Shown piece after piece: positions 16,548 through 25,287 of a DNA stretch of 64,000 nt. Both the position numbers and the translations under genes were made by a program. Numbering within the stretch: position 1 is the stretch's first letter; every line of letters begins with the position of its first letter. The notes beneath the pieces are model-generated. The model saw only the letters and a program-made list of their open reading frames with translations, had not been told where the DNA came from and did no database searches. Source of the DNA: Nocardioides ferulae (GTDB lineage Bacteria; Actinomycetota; Actinomycetes; Propionibacteriales; Nocardioidaceae); assembly GCF_003660455.1 (NCBI RefSeq), contig NZ_QZVR01000007.1, forward strand, positions 215,360-279,359, in the 5' to 3' direction.

Positions 16548-17208
16548 TCCGTTTCGGCGCGTCCGGAAGTTGAACTGCGCCCACGGCGCCGGCTGCCTCT
16601 TCCCCATCCAGCCACCCGTCGTGCTCGTCCACGAGCAGCTCGAGGAGGACTTCGGGCGCGTCGGAGAGCACTGCCCACGGGTGGTCCTCGTCGTCGTCCT
16701 CACCGGCCAGCCATTCGCGCTCGACCCAGGCGTCATAGCCCTGCTCGGAGAGCAGCCGCACCACGGCGATCGCGTCATCCTCGTCGAAGAAGACGGCGCG
16801 CACCCCCGGTGTCACCGCTCCCAGCAGCTGCTGCCGGAGCGCCGGCAGGAACGGTCGGTCGGGCTCGAGCCAGTCGACGTCGTCGAGCTCGTCGGGGCCC
16901 AGCCAGAGCACCCGGTCGTGCTCGGCGGGTTCCGGTTCACCGGCCACCAGGCGGCACACCGCTACCACGAGCTGGTGGCGCTCTCCGATCGGCACCGCCC
17001 CGGGCAGCCACGAGCGCACCTCGACGCCACACCCGAGCTCTTCGTCGATCTCGCGGAGCAGTGCCGACTCGGGAGTCTCACCGGGCTGGACCTTTCCGCC
17101 GGGCAGCTCCCAGCGGCCCGCGGTCTCGGCAGGTGCTGTCCGCCTCGCGCCGAGCAGCCGTCCACGGTGCACGATCGCCGCGCCCACCACGGTTGTCCGC
17201 TCAGTCAC
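16534..17208 (-). CDS. NUDIX hydrolase (MutT-like) with C-terminal extension
   Basis: 224 residues. The Nudix box GGKVQPGETPESALLREI-DEELG fits GX5EX7REUXEEXGU, so it hydrolyses a nucleoside diphosphate derivative, possibly 8-oxo-dGTP. Residues about 135-224 form an acidic extension (FFDEDDAIAVVRLLSEQGYD) not present in short MutT proteins; its role is unknown. The GTG start is 7 nt after a minus-strand TAGCGT (17216-17221), so it is probably leaderless. The 3' end overlaps the convergent DUF222 gene by 14 bp. Confidence 0.88.
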   Translation of the reverse strand: MTERTTVVGAAIVHRGRLLGARRTAPAETAGRWELPGGKVQPGETPESALLREIDEELGCGVEVRSWLPGAVPIGERHQLVVAVCRLVAGEPEPAEHDRVLWLGPDELDDVDWLEPDRPFLPALRQQLLGAVTPGVRAVFFDEDDAIAVVRLLSEQGYDAWVEREWLAGEDDDEDHPWAVLSDAPEVLLELLVDEHDGWLDGEEAAGAVGAVQLPDAPKRIKRP

Positions 17209-17246
17209 CGGCGTAACGCTAGCCGCGGCTGGATACCGTGCGCGAC

Positions 17247-18275
17247 ATGGGCGGCGAGGCGACGACGGGCATCCGGCTGCGACGGACCGCGGAGAAGGCT
17301 GCCGAGATCGACGCCCTCGCGCGGAGACTTGGTGGCAGGGTCGAGCTGCCCGTGCTGCTCGGCGACCTGAACCGACAGGGGCGACGAAGCTGGGCTCCTG
17401 GCCGCTCAGTGCGGCGCGCCCTCACCTGGGACGCAGCCGACCGTCGCGACCGCGACTGGTGGCCGCAGGGCATCACCACGTCGGCCGACGCTGACCACAG
17501 CGGTCTTGTGCACGGCCGGCGGCTGCTGGTGACGTCGTGGTACTCCAAGCACGGCCAGGGGGTGAGGCTCTCGTTCTTCGACCCGGAGACCCGGCGCTAC
17601 CGGCACGTCCTGCTCGTCGAGCCGACGTCACGGGGCGAGGAGCCGGGGGTGCGGCCGTTGAAGGTGCATGCCGGCGGCATCGTCTGGCACGGCCCCTATC
17701 TGCACGTCGCGGCCACCGCCAAGGGCATCGCGGTCTGTCATGTCGACGATCTGCTACGCGTCCCCGACGCCGGCGTCGACGGCCTGGACGCGCACCACTA
17801 CCGGTATCTCCTGCCCGTGCGGTTCTGGTACGCCGCGGAAGCCGACGACGGCACCGAACCCTTCCGATACTCCTTCATCTCCGCGGCCCTCACCCGTGAC
17901 CGACCTGAGCTGATCGCCGGGGAGTACGGCAACAGCAAGCAGACGCGGCGGCTGGCCCGGTTCGGCTTCGGCGCGGACCACCTGCTGGCGGCGGACCCGT
18001 CCGGCGAGGTGAGACCCACGGAGGTGCACGCGGACGGTCCGCTGCGCATGCAGGGCGCCGTGCTGGTCGAGGGTCAGTGGTCCGCCACCACCTCGCACGG
18101 TCCCTGGACGCCGGGCTCGGTGTGGAGCGGCCGACCCGGGTTGATGAGGCGTCGGCGCTGGGCGGTGCCGATGGGCCCCGAGGACCTGACCTACGCTCCC
18201 CGGTGGGACGAGCGGTGGACCGTCACGGAGCACCCGCGGCGTCGCTGGATCGTGTCGCTGCGTTCTGGGGTGTAG
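17247..18275 (+). CDS. Conserved-looking protein of unknown function
   Basis: About 342 residues, no signal peptide or membrane helix. The sequence is rich in Trp, Tyr, His and Arg with repeated beta-strand-like segments (VHGRRLLVTSWYSKHGQGVR, HAGGIVWHGPYLHVAATAKG, FRYSFISAALTRDRPELIAG), compatible with a beta-propeller-like fold. The ATG at 17247 is 7 nt downstream of TACCGT (17234-17239), so a leaderless start is favoured over the GTG at 17238. I do not recognise the family. A strong terminator follows. Confidence 0.6.
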   Translation: MGGEATTGIRLRRTAEKAAEIDALARRLGGRVELPVLLGDLNRQGRRSWAPGRSVRRALTWDAADRRDRDWWPQGITTSADADHSGLVHGRRLLVTSWYSKHGQGVRLSFFDPETRRYRHVLLVEPTSRGEEPGVRPLKVHAGGIVWHGPYLHVAATAKGIAVCHVDDLLRVPDAGVDGLDAHHYRYLLPVRFWYAAEADDGTEPFRYSFISAALTRDRPELIAGEYGNSKQTRRLARFGFGADHLLAADPSGEVRPTEVHADGPLRMQGAVLVEGQWSATTSHGPWTPGSVWSGRPGLMRRRRWAVPMGPEDLTYAPRWDERWTVTEHPRRRWIVSLRSGV

Positions 18276-18281
18276 ACGTGA

Positions 18282-18316
18282 GACGCCCGCCCCGACTGTG
18301 TGTCGGGGCGGGCGTC
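18282..18316. terminator. Perfect 15-bp bidirectional terminator hairpin
   Basis: GACGCCCGCCCCGAC, loop TGTGT, GTCGGGGCGGGCGTC. It lies between convergent genes ending at 18275 and 18333. Confidence 0.9.
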
Positions 18317-18332
18317 ACGGTCGAGCCGCCGA

Positions 18333-19700
18333 CTACCAGAGTCGCTGCGGCCCGGGCGGCGGGGGCGGCGGCGGAGGCGGCTCCGTGGGCGGCGGCGGGG
18401 GCGGCGGCGTCGGGGTGCCTCCGCCTCCCCCACCTCCTCCGGAGGGCTTCACGCTGCGCAGTCGCAGGGCCGGCGACCAACCGGCGACATTGGCCTTGCC
18501 GCCGGTGGCACGGACCCGCCAGAAGCTGACCCCGGGCTTGGGCGCCTTCAGCTGGACCCGGTAGTCGCCACGGCCGTTGGTGCGGGCACTACGCACGCTC
18601 TTCCAGCGCTTGCCCACCCAGCGCTGGATCTTCAGCGCCGCCTTCTCCCGTGGGTAGACGGTGCCCGAGATGGCGACCTTGCTCCCCGGACGCACGGTCT
18701 TGTCGGAGAGCCGGCTCACGACGTTGTAGCGCACCCGGACCTTGAGCACCTGGGAGCTGGAGCCGTCGTAGACGCCTTCGCCGGCGTAGTCCACCCGGTA
18801 GACCGTGGTGCGGCTCGGGGTCAGCGCGACACTGGCGTTGCCCGTCTTGCCCAACCGGCGGGTCGCGAACTTGCGGAAGGAAGAGTCGTTGACCCCCCTG
18901 GCCCGCACGACGAGCTTCCCCGACTTGGGAGCGTTGTCGAAGAGCTTGCGCAGGCGCAGGTCGGCCGGCACCTTTGCGCCGGCGATGATGGTCGTGAGCC
19001 GCCGGGCCTTGCCGTCCAGCAGCATGGAGGTCCGGGTCTGGTAGCCCTCGAAGTCGTACACCTGCTTGGCGTCACCGGTGTCGACGGTGAGCTGGTCCAG
19101 GAAGAACGGGCGGCCGTCGCAGCCGAAGATGAACCCGACCCGCGCGCCCTCGCCGTCACCACCGTGGCCGTTGACGAACGACTCGATAGTCGCGTTGCCG
19201 GCATCTTCGTCGGCAACGCCGTCGGTGAAGTGCCGCCACTGGTAGGAGGAGGTGGCGGCGTTCAGCGTGCGCCAGCCACCGCTGGTGGCCGGCTCCAGGA
19301 GCGACCAGCCCTTCCAGACGCCCGCGCGGCCGGGCTGGACGAACGAGACGACCGCGGCACCGGCCGCCTGGGTCTCCGGTGCGTTCACCGCGATGCTCAA
19401 GGTGACGAGAGCCGAAGGCCGGGCGACCTGCACCATGGGTCCGATGCCGAAGCCCGACTCGAGGCCGGTCCACCCGACCGAGTGGTCACCGGCCGGGAGC
19501 GGGTCGGGACCGCGCCGGATGGTGACCTGGGGAGCCGTCGTGGGGGACTCCCCAGGGTTCAGACAACCCTGACTGGCGATCCGGATGCCACTGCGGGAGA
19601 AGTGGTCGCCGTCGACGGCGGTGTCGGCATGGGCGGTGGAGCCCACCAGGGCCGACCCCAGGAGAAGCAGGCTGGTGCCTGCGTGAAGCAAGAAGCGCAT
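18333..19700 (-). CDS. Secreted protein with Gly and Pro homopolymer tail
   Basis: 455 residues. The signal peptide is residues 1-26 (ending STAHA). The middle holds beta-sandwich-like domains; KSGKLVVRARGVND and SDKTVRPGSKVAISGTVYPR resemble Ig-like or carboxypeptidase-regulatory repeats with KIQRWVGKRWKSVRS and TNGRGDYRV. The C-terminus is nine glycines, then [20 protein letters not shown] and GPQRLW, which may span the cell wall. No LPXTG signal is seen. The start at 19700 is preferred over 19706 because GAGG sits 6 nt upstream of it. Confidence 0.7.
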   Translation of the reverse strand: MRFLLHAGTSLLLLGSALVGSTAHADTAVDGDHFSRSGIRIASQGCLNPGESPTTAPQVTIRRGPDPLPAGDHSVGWTGLESGFGIGPMVQVARPSALVTLSIAVNAPETQAAGAAVVSFVQPGRAGVWKGWSLLEPATSGGWRTLNAATSSYQWRHFTDGVADEDAGNATIESFVNGHGGDGEGARVGFIFGCDGRPFFLDQLTVDTGDAKQVYDFEGYQTRTSMLLDGKARRLTTIIAGAKVPADLRLRKLFDNAPKSGKLVVRARGVNDSSFRKFATRRLGKTGNASVALTPSRTTVYRVDYAGEGVYDGSSSQVLKVRVRYNVVSRLSDKTVRPGSKVAISGTVYPREKAALKIQRWVGKRWKSVRSARTNGRGDYRVQLKAPKPGVSFWRVRATGGKANVAGWSPALRLRSVKPSGGGGGGGGTPTPPPPPPPTEPPPPPPPPPGPQRLW

Positions 19701-19771
19701 GGCCATCCTCGAGAACGGGCGGGCGAATGAGTGACGCGCGGAGCCTATCCCGTGGAGAGGTCCGCGAAACG

Positions 19772-19806
19772 CATCGAGGCGCCGCACAGGGTGCGGCGCC
19801 TCGATG
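19772..19806. terminator. Perfect 16-bp stem-loop
   Basis: CATCGAGGCGCCGCAC, loop AGG, GTGCGGCGCCTCGATG. It lies upstream of the minus gene starting at 19700 and downstream of the Ig-like gene ending at 19999. A second, 9-bp hairpin (CACTCTCTG/CAGAGAGTG) is at 19845-19872. Confidence 0.65.
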
Positions 19807-19952
19807 GTTGGGCCGAAGGCCCGGCTAAGCAGGGCGATTCGGGCCACTCTCTGGCAGCGGCGTCAGAGAGTGAACCCGAACCGCGTCCATGGTCCCGACT
19901 TGGTCGTGCTGTCAGATCGGGGGTTGCGGGAGCGAGAAGCCCCCGACGGGTG

Positions 19953-19980
19953 GCCCCGGCGCGCTCTCACGCGCCGGGGC
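19953..19980 (-). terminator. Terminator of the large Ig-like gene
   Basis: GCCCCGGCGCG, loop CTCTCA, CGCGCCGGGGC, 18 bp beyond the stop codon of the gene at 19999. With the hairpins at 19772 and 19845, the 298-bp gap 19701-19998 holds three stem-loops and no gene I can support. Confidence 0.8.
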
Positions 19981-19998
19981 TCACCGTTGGGACCAACG

Positions 19999-22900
19999 TC
20001 AGCGAACGCGCTTCGAGTTGGACATGAAGGCAGCCGTCGGCACGTCGGTCTTGGCGACCTTGGCGACGTACTTGGTGAACTTCTTGCCGTTCCGGTCAGC
20101 AACCTTGAACTTGACGACACCGTTGGCGTTCGTCGTGCCGGTCGTGACGGCCTTGCGCTTGCCGTTCACGAACTTGAACAGCTTGACCTTGGTGCCTTCG
20201 GGAACAACGGTGGCCTTGACCCGCAGCTTGTCGGGCTTCGCGCCGTTGTTCTTGCCCTTCAGCTGCGCCACCGGCTCGTCGACCGGCGGCTCACCGACGA
20301 AGGTCACCTGCGCGGTCGCACGGCTCTCGGGGACGATCTGGTCGCCACCCACCGCGCTGTAGTCGGTGATCAGCGCCTCAACGGTCGCCGTTCCGGCCTT
20401 CGCGCCGGCGAACACGTAGCTCACCCGGCCAGCCTCGTTGGTGGTGCCGAAGCTGTTGAAGTCGCCGTCCTGGTAGTCGTCCGGACCGGTGCGGAAGAAG
20501 CCCACCTTGGCGCCGCGGATCGGCTCGCCGTTCTGGTCAACAGCCTGGTAGGTCATCAGCACCGTGGTGCCGACCGGCACGTCACCGGTGGTGTCGTGCG
20601 CCAGGGAGTAGGTCGAGTTCGCGAAGTCGATCTCGTACCACTCGACGGTCTCGCCCTCGTCGGAGAGTTCGGTGTCGTTGACGTCCTCGTCGCGCGCCGC
20701 CTGGAAGCCGGCGGTGACAAGGTCACCATCGGTCCAGGTGTTGCTGTCCGTGACCCACTCGCCCTCAACCGTCTGGTTGCCGGCAACGTTGGAGCTGAGC
20801 TCCAGGACGGGCGCCTCGTCGGCGAGCTGCGAGTCCACCGTCGTGGTGTTGTCGTCACCCTCCATGAGGGCACCGGCCAGGTTGTCGGTGAGGACGACGT
20901 TCTCGTCCTCGACCAAGTTGCCGAACTGGTCGGTGGTGAAGACGTTGTAGAAGACCGACTCGTTGGTCGGGGCCTTCGGCAGGATCGTCACGGTCTGCTG
21001 GTTGGCGGCCGCGCGCTCGACCCGGACTTCGCCGCCGTTCAGCGGGTCCATCGACACGAAGTTGACGGGCACCGTCTTGGTGACGCCGCCGGCCTCAATC
21101 GTGACCGTCGTGGTCACGGTCTCGTCGGTCTTGAAGCCCTCGTCCTCCTCAATCGCCACGACGGTGCCGGTCTCACCGGTGTCGTCGGTGGTGAACTCCT
21201 TGGACGTGCCGTCGGACTTCCACTCGCCGTAGAGACCGCCCTCGGCCGCGGCCGGGTCCGCCTTCAGGTCGGTGTCCGCCTCGGCGTTGGGGCTCAGGAA
21301 GCCCTTGTTCACGGTGACCGTGACCGGGTAGTCGGTCAGCAGGTCGCCGTCGGCGTTCTCGACGGTGATGTCGAGGTCCACCGGACGGCCCGGGGTGGCG
21401 ATCCCGTCGATGAGCTCGTCGACATCGACGGTGATGTCGTCGGCGTTGACCGGGGCGACCGACTTCAGGAAGTCGACGTCGAGAACGCTGTTGTCGTTCG
21501 CGTTGCCGATGTCGGGGGTGTTGGCGGTCGCCGCGGTGAGGAAGCCGCCCAGCTCGTTGGCCGGGACGGCGGGAGCGACAACCGGCGGGTCGGTCAGCGC
21601 GACGCCGAACGAGCCGTCCGCGGCGGTCTTGGTGGTCGCGCCGGTGTTGCCGGTGCGGGTGGTGCCAGCCGGCTGAGCCGCCTGGGCCGCGACGACGGCG
21701 TCGCCCGTAGGCGTCCACGCGATCGACAGGTTGCGGCCCGGGAGCGGGGTGCCGTCGGCAAGCTCGAGGGTGCCCTCGAACGTGGCCGTCGTGTTGGACT
21801 GCGCCTGCGCGACGGTGCCGTCCTCCCAGACGACGTCCGCCTGGCCGGCCTTGACCGACAGGGCGGCACCGGCGAGGTCGCCATCGCCCTTGCCCGGGGT
21901 GCCGTCGCGGTTGATGTAGGTGATCAGCTCGTAGGTGCCGGCGAGATCCGCGGTGAACGGGATGTCGGCGACGCCGTCGGGTCCGGTGGTGGCCGACGCC
22001 TCGGGGAGGGTCTTCGGGTAACCGGCGGTCGCGGTGAAGGGGGTGACCTTCCACGCGTAGCGGACAATCTGGCCGGCGAGCGGAGCGCCGTTCTGGTCCT
22101 TGACCAGCACGGAGATGTCGTCGCCGTCGTTCTCGTCGAAGTCGAAGGCAGCGCCGTCGGCGGACGAGGGGGTGATCGAGGCGGCGCCCGGGGCGTACTC
22201 GGTCACGGTCACCGAGCGCTTGAAGTCGGTGCCGTTCTCGTAGGTCGCGGTGTTGGTGGTGTTGACGAAGTAGTAGTGCGTCTCACCGGTCGGGGAACCA
22301 CCCACACCCGAGAAGGTGACCTCGCCGCGGGAGTTGGTGTAAGCCGCGGCCGCATCGCCGATGTTGTCCTGGTTGTCGTCCTCGAAGACCTGCGCACCCA
22401 CGATCGGGGCGCCGTTCTGGTCCGTGACCTTGACCGTGACGGTGGTGTCCTCGTTGGTCTGGACGGTGGCGGCCTTGGCGGTGGCGGTGACCGTGGTGAT
22501 GGTCTGCTTGTAGAGCGAGACGGCCTCGGCGTCTTCGCCCTCGCCGGTGACCTCGGCCTGAATGACGGCCTGGTCGACGATCGGGGCGGTGGCGTCCCAG
22601 GTGTAGCCGGTCAGCTCGACCGGGGCGGACCAGTCGCGGCTGGTGTCACCGGCGGTGACGGTCTCGGCGTAGTCCTCCGCCGTCCAAGTGGCACCGTCGG
22701 TCGAGACGCGAACGGTCGGGTCGGCGCCGAGGTCGGAGGTGGTCCCGGAAACGGCGGCCAGAAGGTCCTCGGCCACGCCGGTGTACGGCTGCTGGAAGGC
22801 GCCGACGGCGGAGCCGCCCGCGTTCGCGATGTCGATGGAGTCCGCGCTGGGCGAGACGAGCACGCTGTTCTCGTCCTCGTTGCCCTCGACACCGATGTTG

Positions 22901-23277
22901 TCGATCTCGGTGGCGCGGACGTCGACCGTGGTGTTGTAGAGCGCCGCCGCGGGGGTCCACTCGGTGGAGAAGGCCCCGTTCTCGCGAGCAACCGTCGCGA
23001 TGTTGGCCCAGGTGGTTCCACCGTCGGTGGAGTACTCGAAGTGGACCTGGGCAACGTCGGGGCCGCCGGTCGCCAGGAGGCGCACGGTGGCGTTGACGCC
23101 GTCGTTCTTGATCGAGGCGACGGCCTCCGGCGTGACGAGGACAACCTCGTCAGCCGCGCCGGCCTGCTCGGCGATGGAGTTGGCCGAAGCCGAAGTGGCG
23201 AGGAACGGAAGTCCCGTTACCGCCAGGGCGGAGACGGCGGTGTACGCCAGTCCCCGCTTAATGCCGCTGCTGTTCAT
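19999..23277 (-). CDS. Large secreted Ig-like repeat protein (paralogue 1)
   Basis: 1092 residues. Signal peptide 1-32 (ending ATSASA). The mature part is a chain of Ig-like/invasin-type domains: an N-terminal YSTDGGTTW domain, then several with the hallmark TDQNGAPIVGAQV, VKDQNGAPLAGQIV and AVDQNGEPIRGAKVG. The conserved C-terminal module LKGKNNGAKPDKLRVKATVV ends in basic KYVAKVAKT and SNSKRVR. It is acidic, with few cysteines, so probably a surface adhesin or matrix protein. GGAAGGAA precedes the ATG. The protein at 28283 shares its domain order and C-terminal module. Confidence 0.8.
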   Translation of the reverse strand: MNSSGIKRGLAYTAVSALAVTGLPFLATSASANSIAEQAGAADEVVLVTPEAVASIKNDGVNATVRLLATGGPDVAQVHFEYSTDGGTTWANIATVARENGAFSTEWTPAAALYNTTVDVRATEIDNIGVEGNEDENSVLVSPSADSIDIANAGGSAVGAFQQPYTGVAEDLLAAVSGTTSDLGADPTVRVSTDGATWTAEDYAETVTAGDTSRDWSAPVELTGYTWDATAPIVDQAVIQAEVTGEGEDAEAVSLYKQTITTVTATAKAATVQTNEDTTVTVKVTDQNGAPIVGAQVFEDDNQDNIGDAAAAYTNSRGEVTFSGVGGSPTGETHYYFVNTTNTATYENGTDFKRSVTVTEYAPGAASITPSSADGAAFDFDENDGDDISVLVKDQNGAPLAGQIVRYAWKVTPFTATAGYPKTLPEASATTGPDGVADIPFTADLAGTYELITYINRDGTPGKGDGDLAGAALSVKAGQADVVWEDGTVAQAQSNTTATFEGTLELADGTPLPGRNLSIAWTPTGDAVVAAQAAQPAGTTRTGNTGATTKTAADGSFGVALTDPPVVAPAVPANELGGFLTAATANTPDIGNANDNSVLDVDFLKSVAPVNADDITVDVDELIDGIATPGRPVDLDITVENADGDLLTDYPVTVTVNKGFLSPNAEADTDLKADPAAAEGGLYGEWKSDGTSKEFTTDDTGETGTVVAIEEDEGFKTDETVTTTVTIEAGGVTKTVPVNFVSMDPLNGGEVRVERAAANQQTVTILPKAPTNESVFYNVFTTDQFGNLVEDENVVLTDNLAGALMEGDDNTTTVDSQLADEAPVLELSSNVAGNQTVEGEWVTDSNTWTDGDLVTAGFQAARDEDVNDTELSDEGETVEWYEIDFANSTYSLAHDTTGDVPVGTTVLMTYQAVDQNGEPIRGAKVGFFRTGPDDYQDGDFNSFGTTNEAGRVSYVFAGAKAGTATVEALITDYSAVGGDQIVPESRATAQVTFVGEPPVDEPVAQLKGKNNGAKPDKLRVKATVVPEGTKVKLFKFVNGKRKAVTTGTTNANGVVKFKVADRNGKKFTKYVAKVAKTDVPTAAFMSNSKRVR

Positions 23278-23513
23278 TCGTGTTTCCTTCCGGAGTGAAA
23301 TGCGGGGTGTGAGGCGTTCGCCTCGCCCGTGCCGGCCCGACCCCGATGGTTCGCGCCGGCAGCCGGCGGGACACGAAATGCCCGTCGACCAAGCAAGACC
23401 CTAGGGAAGGGGGGGTCTTTACCCGTTCTAGTTGCAGGCCCCAGATTCTTATGCAACAAATGGGTACAGGGTGTCCGCAGGGGGCGAGCGCCTCACCGGG
23501 GGACGGAGCCCAT

Positions 23514-25136
23514 GTGAACGGTCCAAACGGCACGGCCGCGCCCGCCCGCACCCGCGGGCGCCCGCAGCGACTGCCCGAGGACCGCAGCCCGATGAGCGCG
23601 CCGACCGTCGGCGTCGAGCAGCGCATCGCCTGGCTGCTCACCACCAGCCGCCTCTTCGGCGCCGACCGCGAGCTCGCCAAGCGGCCCGCCTTCCTCGCCG
23701 CGCTCGCCGAGCACGGCATCACCGTCGACTCCCCCCGCATCTCCCGGTGGGAGTCCGGCCTGCAAGCCGTGCCGCCGCGCGTCGTCGCGGCGTACGAGAC
23801 CGTCCTCGGCCTCCCCGAGGGGTGGCTGGTCTCCGTCAGCGACGGGCTGCGGCGGACGTTCTCGAGCGAGCAGGGTCTCGGCAAGCTCGACCACCGAGGC
23901 GGTCTCGGCAAGCTCGACCAACGAAGCGATGCCGACCTCGAGGCGCTCCTCGACGCCACCGTCTCCGGCAAGGCCACCGGCGCGGAGTGGATGCAGCTCG
24001 CCGACTGCCTCGGTCGCTACGACCGGGTCTTCCTGCGCGCCAGCGAGTGGGAGGCGCTCTCCTCGCGCCTGGTCGGCGAGCTCGCCACCTCGGTCGGCGC
24101 CGGCTACCAGCGCCGCTACGAGGCCGCCGCGGCGCTGATCCGCCACCCCTCGTCGCAGTACTCCATGATGATGGCGATCGGCGCGTTCCTGGTGCACCCC
24201 CACAACCAGGTCTTCTCCCCCGTGCTCACCCTGCTCGCCGAGGTCAGCGGCGAGCAGGCGAACGAGCTGGTGCTGCGGCTGATGCAGTCCGGCATCGAGT
24301 GGCAGCGTAAGGCCGCCGCCTCCGTCGCCGCCGCCAAGCTCGGCCGCGGCCACTTCGCGCCGTCCTCGATGCCGTTCCTCGAGGCGTACGCCGCCCAGAC
24401 GCTGCGCGGCACCGACCCCCTCGACGGTGGCCTCGACTGCATCGGCCTCGCCGCCCACTTGCCCCAGTCGTCGTGGACCCGCCTCGAGGCCCGGCTCGGC
24501 CACCCCCGGCTTCAGGGCAAGCTGATCCGCTGGCGCGCCACCCAAGAGCTCATCCCCAGCCACAAGGCCAACGAGACCATCAACGACCTCGCCACGGCCG
24601 TGCAGCGCGCCACCGCAGGCACCCGCATCTCCGAGCCCGACGCGCTGCTGCGCCGGCTGCTCCACGAGAGCCTGCTGCACGTGCACAAGGCCCGCCGCCA
24701 CTACGCCGCGCTCTTGCTCGCCGCCAGCCCCTACGCCCCCGCGCTCGCCAGCGTCTGCCACGACTTCGCCGGCGGCACCAGCGAGTTCGTCGCCGCCCGC
24801 GCCTGGACCATGCTGATGCGCGTCGGCCACGGCGGCCTCCACGAGGAGGTGCGTCGCCACGCCCTCGCCGAGACCCGCAGCACCGTCCGACCGCGCGCCC
24901 TGGTCAACCTCGGCCTCTGCTCCACCCCCCTCGGCGCCGCCGGCGAGGCGCTCGCCGCCCAGGTGCCCGAGCTGACCTCGTCGGTCGAGCGCCAGGCGAG
25001 CATGTTCGCGCTCGGCATGACCGGCGACCCCTCCCTCCGATCCCTCGCCGGGCTCGACGGCTGGGTCGGCGACAGCGCCACCTGGTGGCTCGAGCACGGG
25101 CCCGCCGTGCACGACTCCGACCTGCCCGACTGTTGA
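23514..25136 (+). CDS. Xre-like HTH protein with helical-repeat C-terminus (paralogue 2)
   Basis: About 540 residues, paralogous to the protein at 9896. The HTH region has GRPQRLPEDRSPMSAPTVGV, RIAWLLTTSRLFG and PRISRWESGLQAVP. It continues with HEAT-like helical pairs (RRHYAALLLAASPYAPALAS aligns with RRYQAAVMLAASPYRPRLGD of the paralogue). Two interspersed repeats insert about 16 residues (GLGKLDHRG, GLGKLDQRS) between the HTH and helical parts. The GTG at 23514 follows GGGGGACGGAG. It is divergent from the Ig-like gene, which it might control. Confidence 0.7.
   Translation: MNGPNGTAAPARTRGRPQRLPEDRSPMSAPTVGVEQRIAWLLTTSRLFGADRELAKRPAFLAALAEHGITVDSPRISRWESGLQAVPPRVVAAYETVLGLPEGWLVSVSDGLRRTFSSEQGLGKLDHRGGLGKLDQRSDADLEALLDATVSGKATGAEWMQLADCLGRYDRVFLRASEWEALSSRLVGELATSVGAGYQRRYEAAAALIRHPSSQYSMMMAIGAFLVHPHNQVFSPVLTLLAEVSGEQANELVLRLMQSGIEWQRKAAASVAAAKLGRGHFAPSSMPFLEAYAAQTLRGTDPLDGGLDCIGLAAHLPQSSWTRLEARLGHPRLQGKLIRWRATQELIPSHKANETINDLATAVQRATAGTRISEPDALLRRLLHESLLHVHKARRHYAALLLAASPYAPALASVCHDFAGGTSEFVAARAWTMLMRVGHGGLHEEVRRHALAETRSTVRPRALVNLGLCSTPLGAAGEALAAQVPELTSSVERQASMFALGMTGDPSLRSLAGLDGWVGDSATWWLEHGPAVHDSDLPDC
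23874..23922. repeat. Two interspersed repeats in frame inside the HTH/helical-repeat gene
   Basis: Copies at 23874-23895 and 23901-23922, in reverse orientation (GGTCTCGGCAAGCTCGACCA-CC and a variant), 27 bp apart, coding GLGKLDHRG and GLGKLDQRS. The frame is preserved. Confidence 0.9.
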
Positions 25137-25158
25137 GCCGTCAACGACAGCAAAAGGG

Positions 25159-25185
25159 TAAAGAGAGTAAAGAGGCCGCCGACTC
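25159..25185 (+). promoter_or_regulatory. Sigma-28 (FliA/WhiG-type) like promoter
   Basis: TAAA (25159-25162), 15-nt spacer, then GCCGACTC (25178-25185). The flagellar sigma consensus is TAAA-N15-GCCGATAA. It lies about 100 nt upstream of the chemoreceptor gene, where such a promoter makes sense. Confidence 0.5.
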
Positions 25186-25287
25186 TGCGGGCGACGGTCT
25201 CGGGTGGTCAGGGGATCACCACCGGCGCGGCCACGACGCGCTCTGGTGAGGCCACGACCCGGCCGACAGGCCACCCCGGAGGAACAC

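Noticed and set aside
18345..18440. Poly-G/poly-P run as a frameshift or assembly error
   Set aside because: The frame closes cleanly with GPQRLW and a stop, and Gly/Pro tails are common in secreted actinobacterial proteins.
19804..23298. A 1,164-codon open frame on the plus strand
   Set aside because: It is antisense to the signal-peptide-bearing Ig-like gene at 19999 and reads as a high-Arg/Val/Gly shadow without start signals or motifs.
23278..23513. c-di-GMP (GEMM) or c-di-AMP (ydaO) riboswitch before the Ig-like gene
   Set aside because: The conserved core blocks of either class are not visible on either strand.
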